A stretch of 64,000 nucleotides of DNA from Oopsacas minuta (taxonomy: Eukaryota; Porifera; Hexactinellida; Lyssacinosida; Leucopsacidae): assembly GCA_024704765.1 (NCBI GenBank), contig JAKMXF010000222.1, forward strand, positions 806,001-870,000, written 5' to 3'. Numbering within the stretch: position 1 is the stretch's first letter; each line of letters opens with the position of its first letter. A program made the position numbers and the translations under genes. The notes below the pieces were generated by a model, which had not been told where the DNA came from, made no database searches, and saw nothing but the letters and a program-made list of their open reading frames with translations. Shown piece by piece: positions 24,385 through 35,469 of the stretch.

Positions 24385-24563
24385 CAGCTATTTTTCGTTA
24401 AGTTCAGCACCCTTTCAGGATCTTTCATCCGGCCAGCCTAGTTCTGCGTTACTTTTCGTTAATCTCAGCACTCTTTGCTGGATTTTGCATTATGTCAGCT
24501 TTTCCTTGGCGTTACATTTCATTATGCTCATGCACAATTTTCACGATCTTTCATCCTATCAGC
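24385..24563. repeat. three imperfect tandem units of about 50-64 bp
   Basis: Units start with cagc at 24385, 24434 and 24496, and a fourth start is at 24560. Each contains a ttcgttaa- or ttcatta-type block, a cagcac- or catgcac-type block, and ggatctttcatcc or a variant. Confidence 0.6.
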
Positions 24564-24882
24564 TATAGAAATTCGCTGCGCTTATTGTACTCTGCTAAAC
24601 ACACATTAAGATCAGTCCCCCTTTCATCATAGCGCATCGACTTCTATAATTCTTGCCATCATATCCCTTTCTCTTCCAGGGCTCACGATACGATTAGGAA
24701 TAGTCTCCTCAGGTGTTATTTAACTATCAGTAGAATAGTAACTACTTGATAAGTTAAGATAGCCAGATCATAGCATTCTATACACTATGAAACTCGGATA
24801 CGGCATACCCCTTCTGGAACCAAAAATTAGTGTGTATTAGCCGATTAAAATGAATGGAATGTATAGTGGTTTAAAAGAGATA

Positions 24883-25200
24883 CAGTAGACACTGGCTAAT
24901 CCGAACAGCCTTGTACTAAAGATCAGATGATATCAAGTTATCTACTGTTCTATTTGTGAAAAATACAATAATACAATTTGTCAAATGGGAAATCATCACC
25001 TCGATAATTCGAACCTTCACTACTAGAAATTAGGAATCGAGTGCTGCACTCCACTCAAAGAGTAGAGCACTCGATTCCTAGTTGCTACAAAGATGATTTC
25101 AGGTGAATAACATAACAATGAGTAATCTTTGACTGATGTTATATAAATTTCGCTCCAAATTTTCTGGGATTCTTTATCGGATTAACGAGGGTTCGAACCA
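24883..25200. repeat. possible pogo-like MITE with internal hairpin
   Basis: Starts after TA with cagtagacactggctaatcc and ends near atcggattaacgagggttcg, resembling degenerate pogo/Tigger ends. Inside is a perfect 15-bp inverted repeat (taggaatcgagtgct) with arms 25031-25045 and 25066-25080. Boundaries are approximate. Confidence 0.4.
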
Positions 25201-25378
25201 GGGGCATAAGCAGCACTAGAAGTTTTGTGGCGTCATTTTGATTCATGGGTATTCAATACAATTTTACCCATATCAGTCAAACCAACGTTTTATCTTTTAA
25301 GTTTGTATAATTAAACATCATGTAAATATAGATTATTATTCATTAGGGTAATTATTGGTCACTTGAATGTCCATAATC

Positions 25379-25410
25379 CAGGGATTCTCACCCTTTTATG
25401 AACTACCTAA
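25379..25410. repeat. hAT terminal inverted repeat (left end)
   Basis: cagggattctcaccctttta is close to the CAGGGGTTCTCAACC type of terminus carried by FAM200/ZBED5-type hAT elements. It lies about 300 bp beyond the C-terminal end of the decayed transposase and should be that element's left end. The matching right end was not found. Confidence 0.55.
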
Positions 25411-25689
25411 ATCCAGAGGTAAATGAAAGAGTCTAGGTATCCCTATTCCAATTTTGAGAGATCCTGCTAAAATACATCATATGGATAATGTAATTTGTAA
25501 TATGATGAACTACATAGTGACGTTTGTTAGAAAGTAAAATTAAAGCTCAAAGTTTAATGAGATGGCTGTGCCTGCTTCACTATTAGAAGTTTATCATTTT
25601 TTTGTAGGTCAGGCTCTATACTTGGAAACATCAACAGCTCACTCACAGCCATAGCAGCGACACGAGGAAATTGTTGTGACTCATTCTAG

Positions 25690-27135
25690 ACTAGAACTTC
25701 ATTAATGACAAGTTTCGAATATATCCCGTAGTGTAAAATTGTTCAAAAATTCAATGAATTCTTCTTGCATACCGTTGGGAAATGGACCCACGTCTACTAT
25801 TAATGGATTGCGAATCAACTTAAGATTCAACTCACTCAGGTTTTGGGAACTATGAATCGAATTCTTCTTTCAAGCAGGACAGATGCGCTTGAACTAATCC
25901 AATCATCTGTTTTCATTTCTTCTCCCTAAAGAACAGTTGTAAGATTTATAATTATGTAGATATTTCAGTCTTTGGCTTTTCTTTCCCATAGGCCTAACTT
26001 CATTATGAATGCTCGGATCTATCAATAAAATCAACTACATTTGTGAACTTTACTTGAAGTTCCTTGTTTAGTAAAGAGAGTATCATAAGCCATCCTTAAT
26101 CTGACAATTTTCACAAAAACTATCGATTTGGCTTGGTCTTTGCGCTCAAAGAATTCTGCCATCTCTTTTCTTAAAGAGTGCACTCTAGACAGCATGTTGC
26201 CGCCAGAAAACCAACGAACCTAAGTATGAAAGATTCGTGTATTTGGTGATAATCAAATTCTCGGCATAATAATCGGAAGAGAGGAGTATTGAGAGCGCTG
26301 GACTTATGAAATTAACCATATTGGTTATATCGTCAAGGGTTGCTTTTAGCTCTGGTGGTAGTGTATTAGATTCCAGAGCATATCGGTGAATCATACAGTG
26401 GTATGCTTAGTATCGGGATTGAATCCTTTCACTCGTGCCCGGAATCCTGAGCGATTTCCAAGCATGGCAGGAGTACTGTCAGTGAACAAGCACTTACATT
26501 GCTTCATTAAAGTCTTCTCTCAAATTTTCAGAAACTTCTGTGAAAACATCCTCTCATAGTGGATTCCAGACAATGGCATAACAAGAATTCTTCCTTGAAG
26601 ACATCATTTCTATATACTGCAAAAACAAGGAGCTGAGCTCAATTTGATACAACTCGCCTAGCTGAATTACAAATTTGTTTAATGGTGCACCACGTAATTC
26701 AGTTATTACATGTTCCACAATATCTTCTGTAATATTACATATTCGTCGCTGAACTGTGTCATTGGAGAGAGGCATACAACCAATCTTCTATTCTCCATCA
26801 TCTCCAATGTCCTTACAACATGGTAGTATAAGCTTCTTTGCGATTGTATGTGACGCTTTCTCTTGAGCAATTCTCTGAGCAACCTTGTATCATGCACGAA
26901 AGCTTGCTTGATTTTTTGATGTACCTGATCGCTTACATCTAAACGAACCTTCTTCAGTCCGACTTCAATTCATTTGAAGAATCCAATATCTTTACTTACT
27001 AGTTCTGGATGACATCCGTTGAAATGCCTCTTGAGTAAGCTGGGCTTCATCGAGTGGTCAGAAAGTACCTTAAAGCATATGACGCACTGTGGTAGTTCAC
27101 GTCCATATTTAGTAACAGTATGAAACTGCATTGGA
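25690..27135 (-). pseudogene. hAT transposase of the FAM200/ZBED5 type, decayed
   Basis: On the minus strand, in successive frames: a BED-type zinc finger (CVICFKVLSDHSMKPSLLKR followed by HFNGCHPE, about 27085-27000); FVHDTRLLRELLKRKRH; the segment LSNDTVQRRICNITEDIVEH (about 26770-26710); a segment reading CLFTDSTPAMLGNRSGFRAR (about 26500-26430), where the family has its DGAPAMLG core; then MIHRYALESNTLPPELKATL (26394 onward) and a degraded VFWRQHAV where the family has RWLSRGN. The C-terminal end (FPNGMQEEFIEFLNNFTLRD) is near 25790-25720. The order matches domesticated FAM200/ZBED5/SCAND3 proteins and their parent transposons. Numerous stops and frameshifts mean no functional product. 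Confidence 0.85.
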
Positions 27136-27296
27136 TATAATTATCAATAATTTTAACGAATGGATAATTTCGAATTACAGCCAAGGGATAACGGCCCCCT
27201 TCAATGTTGGCCCCCCACGAGAAAGTTGTCGCGGGGGTAGTTCGGTACTGCTCCTAACCTGACAACTTTCAATGTACTGATGACTAAATCATCTAA

Positions 27297-27486
27297 CAGA
27301 CATATAGTATATACCCGACTACCCATACCCTGATAATACAATTTGATATCATATCTCTGACGGTTATGACGTAATCTTGAAAGTGAGCAAATAGGGTATT
27401 ATTGATGATTCCGCAATATTTTTTGGAGATATGATATCAAAATGTACTGTCATGGAATGGGAAGTCTTGTATATACTATATGTCTG
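27297..27486. repeat. R2 foldback MITE, intact inverted arms
   Basis: Arms of about 61 bp (27297-27357 and 27424-27486) are reverse complements at roughly 80% of positions, outer end cagacatatagtatatac, inner end gatatcatatct. The core reads gacgtaatcttgaaagtgag. This copy best shows the foldback structure of the family. No target duplication is assigned. Confidence 0.75.
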
Positions 27487-28190
27487 TAAGATGATATGGT
27501 CATAGAATTGAAGGTTGTCAAGTTATAGGTGAATATTGACAGAATATATGTTAAATTTCAAAGATACATTTATTCGGGCCAAAATGTACGGTTAATATTT
27601 TATCGCAACTCATAGAATTCATTGTGCACTGTCTTGAGGTATCCCTGGAAAGTCCATCAATCTAAATTATAGCCTAGTGTAGAAAATGCTATATTCAGAT
27701 GTAGTCCTTGAGAGGAGAGGTAAATATCGTATATAATTTCAGGACATATTGCGTTCACTTGAATACACGCATCAATCTCCATTTCACCAATTGATCAACC
27801 TCATTCATTGTTTTAGGAGTCTTCGGTCCAAGTTTAGCTCAACCCTAACAATCATCAATAAAACTGGGGATAGTAATGGAGATAGGCATGTGGAAACATT
27901 GATCTTCAGTAAAATACTAGTTAGACTTGTATAGTGACAGGTAGCGTACGGATCTAGTACTTTCACATCAGCTACCGATTTTGGCTCATTAGAGCTTAAG
28001 AATCCAGGATGCTGAATTAGATATTCTTCTTAGACTCAGATATAAGAGATCTTACCTATCCACACCTTGTGTCAATAATATAAAGCAATGGGATAAGGAT
28101 TGTGTAAGCTACGTGAGTTTGCATTTTCGTCTGTCCTTGATCTACAAGGCCGCTCAAAATTATCAAAAGGGCAAATTGGTGGTCAAATTC
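27487..28190. other. unassigned sequence
   Basis: No gene recognised; a 61-codon frame (27749-27934, +) has no known match. Confidence 0.35.
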
Positions 28191-28191
28191 T

Positions 28192-28475
28192 AGGCTGGCG
28201 GTACGAAATCAAAAATCGAGCTCTAGCAAAACTTCTAAGCATATCTTAGCTACATATAACCGTATAGAACACATAGATATCTCTGAATATGGTGATGTCA
28301 CAGTCCTGGACCCTGGGCCAATTCGAAAATTTGTGCTGCCTTGTAGTGGTTCCAAGGTTTCGGACTGTAGCATGCCATATAAACAGATATCAATGTCTTT
28401 TTAACGGTTCTATGTAGCTCTGAGATGTTTACATGCTGTGGCGAGCTCGATTTTCGATTACAAATCGGCCAGCCC
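28192..28475. repeat. inverted-repeat MITE, about 280 bp
   Basis: Left end (28192-28223, ggctggcggtacgaaatcaa then aatcgagctc) is mirrored by the right end (28443-28475, gagctcgattttcgattaca then aatcggccagccc). No coding frame. Confidence 0.65.
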
Positions 28476-29985
28476 CGAATTCAGCCCACAAACTTGTCCA
28501 ACACCTCAAAAATGCTTCATCCTTGGTTCATATATCATATGTATCAATCACAGCACAGGAATCAAATATAGCAAATAAATAATAATAAACAATAAGTTCT
28601 AACAGATAACTGTATTCTGTGAAAATGGTGTGACACACGATGGGAAAGGGAGAGTTGAGAGCCCGGTTGTTACCTTTCCTCAAAAGTCTCAACAATACAA
28701 GCGACAGCGTATGAGAGCGGTCTCGATCCGGTTTGGTCTTAAGGGTTAAAATTTCATACTTGAATTCTATGTCCAAGCTCTTGACTGTAGCTATAGATAA
28801 CTTGTTGTTATGAAATTCTGTACCGAAAGTATCTTGGATTCTGTTCTAGTTTTCAAGAGTTGGAACTGATTTAGTTTAATGGCAGGAATTTCACGCCCCT
28901 ATAAATCTATTGATGATATATTTATCAGTGAAGTGGTTGTAATGAGAAATATGCTGAAGAATAACTACGCAAGATAATGGCACAAAATTTTCCCAAAGTA
29001 TAGTAACCTAAATATGCTTGTTTGGAAATAAACAACAAGTAACACATTATTAGGTTCCTATCGTAGTATATAGAGGGTTTCTTACTAATTATTTGGTCTA
29101 TATTGCTTTCAGTCCCGCGGGACAAAATATTTCAGACATTTTTGGTCCAGGAATCTCTGCATGGATTTCAATAAAGTAGATATATGTTTTGATGATCTAT
29201 AAAAATGTTAATAAAATGAAATATTATAAACCGAGGAAAGAGGTGTCGAGGTTTAACAAACGAACAGTACATGTGTAAATATTCACTCACATTCAAAAAT
29301 GGGCTTCATTGTTAATTGTTTCTGATGGTACGAGCAAATACTAATTCTAGTACAAATATACTATCAACTCTAGTCTGTAATAATACAAGACCCAATACTC
29401 CTAATGTCTAAAGAAGGAGCTTGATAAAAAAGCTGCACAACTGGCTCGAATGACAGCGTTGGTTCTGTAGGTATACTACAGGTGAATTGTCAGAATAAGT
29501 ATGTACTTACTTATGCCAGATAACTTTTGCTGTTCCAATCTGCTTGCTATCAATTGCTACTTATAAATCAATGCCAAACACCACAATTTCGCATTAAGTG
29601 CCCCAAATAAATTATTGCTTCATATTTGAGGTTGTAAGAAAACCTTCAAATAATGTTTATCTGATTTTGAGGAAATTAGTTCTTAGCATATTTCCAGCAT
29701 TGTAAACGCCCAGTACCCTCCAAAAACAACAAATGAATACTCTAACTTTCAAATCTCCAAAATGGAGAATAGCCTATGATGAGCAAGAACTGTTCTTGTC
29801 TTACCAGGAATATAATGACGCGACATTTTGCTTGTTAATTCAATGTACTGTTTGCTTTTGGAGCATATAAGAGAGCTTACATTTTCACTGTTGGTCTTGG
29901 TAGTTAATTGGGAAAACTTCTCTCAAGGAATATTATTAAGTGGTATCCTGACAACTTAGTTGATTTTCTTGTAACCCCATCTAGA
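28476..29985. other. unassigned sequence
   Basis: About 1.5 kb with no recognised gene. It may include the 3' part of the gypsy remnant that follows on the minus strand, but no LTR or envelope could be recognised. Confidence 0.35.
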
Positions 29986-30387
29986 GAAATCATAGTATGA
30001 GAGGGAAGTATACATTTGGCTTCTTTCTACTTATTTCTTCCAATTTATATAGCTCCTTCCAAGTGATCCAGAAATTGTAAATGGACCTTCCCATCTACAC
30101 TTCAAACTCCCACCATGCTTTTTCCTTAGAAAGTTATTTTAAGGACGGTTGCTCATACAATGAACGAAGATCCTGCTCCATGCTTTTTAGGATAATATTT
30201 TGACTGCTTTCGGAGCCTTTTTGATGTTTTTCATTATTTCTGTGTTCATCGCAGTCCGATCTTTTCAATTTGTTCAAGTTTCGGTTTAGTGAGGTTGTAG
30301 CTGCTTAATTGCTTACTGTCATTTACTGTTTCTTTATATATCTTTCGGAATCTGGATATGCTACCATACATTACCTGAAATGGTGTA

Positions 30388-31690
30388 CAGGGTGACAATT
30401 AAGTTCTGATACATAGTTCCAATAGATCTGATACGTTTCAAATGTATTATATTACCATTTCTATCATTTATATTCTAACATGTCTTCCTGTTATGCTCAA
30501 ACAGTAATCTAAATCTATATACGCATAAAATCAGAAATTTCAACATGGAAGTAAAGAGGTCAAAAATTATCTCATTATTTACGACCGGGAGCACACAGAG
30601 CGAGATTTTGAAAAGGCTGACAAGTGAAAAGATCAACAGATTATTCATTTATCGTACTATTAAACGATATAACGATACCAAAAGTGTGGAGGACAAGCCT
30701 CGTTCTGGCCGACCGACTATAGTTCGTATGAGAGCACTAAGGGAAAAACTCCGCTGTAAAATCGGCCGAAATCCCAGGTGGTCAATCCGGAAGATGGCAA
30801 GGGAGTACTCTGTTAATCGCGAAACATTGCGAAAGGTGATACATGATGGCCTGGGACTTAAATCACTCTAACGGCAAACAGTTCATTATCTCACTCCCAC
30901 TCTTCGGGTAAAAAGACTTTTAAGGTGCAAAAGGCTTCTGCGGCGCCTCGTAAATGAAGATTATGAACAGGTATTGTTTTCGGACGAAAAGATTTTCACG
31001 GTAGAAGAAACAACTAACCGTCAAAATGATAGAATTATTGCGTCGTCATGCAAGACATCCTTGAGAGCATTATATTCATTGATCAAGTGCAAAGACGCTT
31101 TCTGTGATGGTCTGGGCTGGGGTGTCCGCAGATTCTCGGACAAAATTGATTTTGTCCCACAAGGGGTCAAAATTAACTCGCAAACATATAGAGAATTGAT
31201 TCTTGAGCCTGTAATCAAATCTGCTGGTTCATCCTTGTTCAAAAACACACCCTGGATATTCCAGCAGGACTCTGCGCCAGCGCATGCCTGGAAACCAACT
31301 CAATCCTGGCTTTTAGGGGAAAATATTGGCCTTTGTCCAAGGAAGAATGGCCTCCTTCAAGTCCGGATTTGAATCCACTTGACTATCCCGTCTGGGGGAC
31401 TTTACAGAGCAGAGCCTGCGCTACTCCGCATAGAAATTTGGAATCTCTGCGGAAGGCTTTGATTACAGAATAGCAGAAAATTCCGCAAGAAGAACTCCGT
31501 AAATCTGTCCAACGGTTTCAAGGACGACTTAAAGCTGTAGTAAAGGCAAAAGGCGGTTATATCGAATAGAATTGGATAGGAAGATTTATTATAATATGCT
31601 TTAACTGTCAGTGAAAATTTAGATTGAAAGAATAACTAGTTTAGGAAAAACCAGAGTATATTCGTGTATCAGAACTTAATTGTCACCCTG
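30388..31690 (+). mobile_element. Tc1/mariner-superfamily element inserted in gypsy integrase
   Basis: 1303 bp with TA at 30386-30387 and 31691-31692. Terminal inverted repeats 30388-30413 and 31665-31690 match at all 26 bp (starting CAGGGTGACAATTAAGTTCT). It holds one decayed transposase on the plus strand. The intact termini and short length indicate a transposase-mobilised copy that arrived after the gypsy element was in place. Confidence 0.93.
30545..31569 (+). pseudogene. Tc1/mariner-type transposase (DD36-37D), broken
   Basis: The first frame (30545-30871, 108 aa) is the helix-turn-helix region with KPRSGRPT as the AT-hook-like linker and a second HTH (SIRKMAREYSVNRETLRKVI); it ends in an in-frame stop. 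The second frame (30974-31372) holds VLFSDEKIFTVEE (first Asp), QGVKINSQTYRELILEPV and FQQDSAPAHA (second Asp). A frameshift near 31325-31340 moves the rest (EEWPPSSPDLNPLDYPVWG, third Asp, and ELRKSVQRFQGRLKAVVKAK) to another frame, which has one further stop near 31471. The spacing between the last two Asp codons is 113 nt, so 36-37 residues allowing for the shift, as in the DD37D (maT-like) group rather than classic mariner. Not functional. Confidence 0.85.
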
Positions 31691-32099
31691 TATAGTTGGT
31701 TGAGTCTTGAACAGGAGTTTCATATGCGTAGGTAAGCTTGAAGAGATTCACATCTCAGGCTGCTTTGTTCTCTTAGGAAATTTAGTAATCGAATTTTCAT
31801 CGTTTGGTTGTACCTTTCATCTAAAACATTTGCTTGTGCTCAAAATTGGATCTACATTATAAATTTTGGGCCTAGTGATTTATACGTGCGATTCGTATAG
31901 CAGAAACGGTGCATTCTTGCCCGATTAAATGTATTGCACATTTGTAGAACAACAATTATCAACCATTATATGATAAAAGATTACATGAATATGCCAAAAT
32001 ATTTGTCTATTCAGCATATTTTTGGTAATATCTGCCGTTGTCTGAAAGATTGCAATGGCCTGGGAAACTTCAAATATCGCATCATTCATTTTCGAATTG

Positions 32100-32350
32100 A
32101 TATGGAATGATAGGTATAAATTTTTAAATTATTCACAATTCAGGATAACTAATTATTGTTCATACCCTGCATCCTATGCCCTGATTATATATTTTGATAT
32201 GATAACTCTAACAAATGTCACGTATTCGTGAATATATCTATATATGTTCATTTTAGTTTACGCAATAAGCTTAATAGATAACATGTCTAAATGTAATACT
32301 ATAAATTGGCTATACTGATTTGACAATAACTTGCACGATTATTGAATTTA
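32100..32350. repeat. R2 foldback MITE family, copy near 32.2 kb
   Basis: Contains tatgccctgattatatattt, then ttgatatgataactc and tgtcacgtattcgtgaatat, aligning with the family core seen at 15.3, 27.3 and 46.2 kb. Confidence 0.55.
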
Positions 32351-32607
32351 GACTGGATATTCATAAAAAATGCCATCCGTGGTCCCTAATGTAACTTAAG
32401 AATGAGCCAGCTTTAACACTTTATATATTTGTATAAAATATTATACATATCATTCCATATATCAATTCCAAAATGAAAGATGCAATATTTTGGTGTCTTA
32501 ACTATCGTTCAATTCGTTCAGTTCAAGTTCAATAAGTTCGTTAGTGACCCTTTCATTCCTGCTGATAACTTGGTCCTTCTTACAGTTCTTAACATCTGAC
32601 ATATAGT

Positions 32608-35461
32608 CAAAGCCGGCGACAGGGGGTAGCTTGGGGTACAACCGGAGGGCCCGGGGTAAATAGGGGCCCCGGGTCGGCATGTAAGTTTCTTTAGGATTTA
32701 GGATGTTCATTGTGTCTTGTATGTACATGTAAGCTTGTATCACAATATGAATTCCTTTGTTTCACTAAGAGAATAATTGCTTTTATCAATATTACACTTA
32801 GCAAACAAAGGATTCTGTCATTAATAGTTATCATTAATTTATTCCACTGTTTCAAATCTTATTATTCATCTATTTCCTTCAACACTATAAATATGGAATT
32901 ATAGAAATTGCTCTATTTCAATTATCATATATTTCAATTTAAAGTCTATGTCCTACATTCGTAAATCAGGTGCGCAAAAAATGTCAAGAGAAGCGGGTAA
33001 GAGATGGAGAGTCGATGAAAGGTCTGCAAACATTATTTCAAGTTGGAATTCTCAAACAAGCTGAAAATTCAGCAATTATAGAAGGAGTATTGAATGAGAT
33101 TATTGTTGATGCCTTGGATATTGTTGAAAATAAAGAAGTATCTGAATACAATTCAGAAGTTATTGCTAAGAGTGTTTGTGAATTTGAGACTCAAGTGAGG
33201 ATATACGACATTGGAGCTTTACATGAACATGTTTCAAAGAAAGAGATTGAGGAGTGGGTGAATGCTGAATCTCATCCCAAACCATCATACATTCCTCCAG
33301 ATGTGACAGGTGAAGCTTTTCCATTCTCTCTTTCATGAAAAGAAGCTCAAATGGGGAATCTGAAAACAGAAATTGGCTTGTTTACAGTCAATGTAAGAAT
33401 GCTTTGTTTTGTTTCCCGTTCAGGTTATTTGCATATACAGAAAGTTGTAACAGGTCAACCCCTTCGTATCTAAAATCGGTAAATGGTTGTGGCCTAGTAC
33501 AAAGTGGAAAAACACTATATGATCGTATACCTTCTCATGAAAATATCACAAATCACAAACGATGCTACTTAGAATGGCGTCAATTGGAGATGCGTTTACT
33601 GCACAACTCTACAATTGATATGCAACTTCATGCAAACATCACAACCGAAATTTCTAAACGGAGTGAACTACAGCAAAGGATCATCGATGTTGTTCTCTTC
33701 TTGGGTGAAAGGGGTCTATCATATAGGGAAGATACTTATGCTATTGGAGACGTTCATAATGGCAATTTTCTTGGAATAATTGAAATCATATCTCATTATG
33801 ATCCGGTACTTCGTGGGCATGTTACAAAAGTGCGAGAATCCCAGAAGATGGGAAACGTTTACAGCTCGTTACATTTCTAAGGACACTCAAAACGAATTTA
33901 TCCCTTTATGCGCAAATAAAGTTCGCCATTGCATTCTAGAAGAACGAAGCAATGCTGAATATTTTTCTATCATGGTAGATGTACTCCAGATATTTCACAC
34001 ACTGAGCAAACACCTGGAGCTCAAAACATTTTAAAGCAAGAGAACCCTTTATGCACTTTCTCACCTTGTGGGTGCCACAGTCTAAACTTGTGTGGTGCAA
34101 AATCAACTTTATGTTGCAAGGATGCAATAAAATTTTTCGGGACAATTCAAACAATTTACTGCATATTTTCAGCAAGTCCAAGGTGACGGGCTATTCTTTT
34201 TCGTAACATTGGAATTTCGCTCCATGGTCAATCCCATACGAGATGGAGTGAGAGGATTGATAGTGTCCGCCCCTTCACTACACATTTATAAGGTATTAAC
34301 TTATTCTTAAATGAACTACTGGAGCTTAATCTAACTGCAAAAACTAAAACAGAAATATTTGGTGCCATAAGTATGTTTCTTCTTATACATGCGTGCTCAT
34401 GTCAGAATATGGTATAAAGTTTTAATGGCTATAGATGAACGAAATCAACTAATCGAGGCTCGCGATGCAACAATTGATGTTGAAGTACGGAATTTGGACG
34501 ATCTACTTGATGAACTAAAACTCGAAAAGAAAATTGGCCATCTATTTTACAGGAAGTTAATATAGTTGCCAGAGCTCTAAACGTAGCACCATCACTGCTT
34601 GTACGACAAAAGAAAAGAAAAGAGTTCTTTGACGATAATAATATTGAAATAAATAAATAAATTTCAAATGAAGCAGCATACCAGGCTACCTTTAATCATA
34701 TTATTAACTGCGTTTTGGAAGGCTTGACTACGCGATATAGAGCTATTTATCAAATTAGTCAACCATTTGGATTTTTATGGAATTATCTCGATGCAAGTGA
34801 AGAATATATTATCAAGCAATGTAAAGACCTCAGAGCACATAATAATACGGATATATCGGACAAAGAACTTCAAGTTGAAGTTTTACACCTCAAAACGATT
34901 CATCAACCCAACTTAAGCGATCATTGATTGGATCCACTTTCGCTTCTAGATACAATGCGAAAAAATATATTGGGGGGAATATTCCGAATGTATGCATTTC
35001 CTTAAGGATATTTTTAACTTTACCGGTTACAATAACTTCTGTCGAACGATCATTTAGTAAGCTAAATTAATCAAGAACTACTTGCGGAGTACGATGTTGC
35101 AGGAAAGACTAAGCGATCTCACAATTCTCTGCATAGAGAGTGAGCTTGCTAGACTAGTAGGTTTCACGCAAGTAATAGATTCATTCGCATCTATTAAAAC
35201 AAGATGCTTTTGCTAAGCTCAACTTATTGAGAGATTCCATTATTTATTCTAATCTATTCCACCTATTATATTATTTCACATGCTTAATGTCTATATTACG
35301 TACATAAATTCACTCAAATTTCAGGATAAGTTTCTAGTTGCAATATATTTATGTCTAAGGTGACAGGTATTACACAATTGAATTTTTGTCAGAGCTAGGG
35401 TGATGGAGGAGCCCGGGCAGAAATATTGCCAGGAGGCCCGTAAATTCTGTCGCCGGCCCTG
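32608..35461 (+). mobile_element. decayed hAT element with target duplication
   Basis: 2854 bp. Ends share GCCGGCGACAG in inverted orientation (left caaagccggcgacag, right ctgtcgccggccctg). The flanking 8-mers catatagt (32600-32607) and cctatagt (35462-35469) agree at 7 of 8 positions, the size expected of a hAT target duplication. G/C-rich subterminal sequence contrasts with the AT-rich interior. The transposase inside is broken, so the copy is old. Confidence 0.85.
32950..35215 (+). pseudogene. hAT transposase (TTF-finger/DUF4371, ZMYM-like), broken
   Basis: Pieces in order: KSGAQKMSREAGKRWRVDE (about 32960), the low-conservation N-terminal frame 32970-33338, then a TTF-type finger region RNWLVYSQCKNALFCFPFRL, in which the second Cys of the usual CxPC is Phe. 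DUF4371-type sequence follows (TLYDRIPSHENITNHKRCYLEW, LGERGLSYREDTYAIGDVHNGNF, 33500-33800). After a frameshift near 33840 comes EFIPLCANKVRHCILEERSN and YFSIMVD, the first catalytic region (about 33890-33980). The fragment 34715-34927 and a hAT dimerisation end (TSVERSFSKLN, about 35040; ESELARLVGFTQVIDSFASI, about 35140-35200) complete it. At least five stops or shifts make it non-functional. Confidence 0.82.
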
Positions 35462-35469
35462 CCTATAGT

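Larger units (their letters stand above)
29995..31870 (-). pseudogene. Ty3/gypsy-type integrase C-terminal remnant, split by a Tc1-like element
   Basis: Read on the minus strand from the right: ANVLDERYNQTMKIRLLNFL (about 31835-31775), then KLTYAYETPVQDSTNY (about 31735-31690), then the inserted element, then TPFQVMYGSISRFRKIY (about 30387-30330), and further on KCRWEGPFTISGSLG with Y.INWK (about 30105-30040). These are the late integrase core and the C-terminal domain of gypsy-type elements. Removing the insert joins TNY to TPFQVMYG. Several stops and shifts are present. Catalytic D and E residues were not located. It differs from the gypsy remnant at 21-23 kb. Confidence 0.75.

Noticed and set aside
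33936-34181. 81-codon minus-strand open frame
   Set aside because: Antisense to the hAT transposase remnant.
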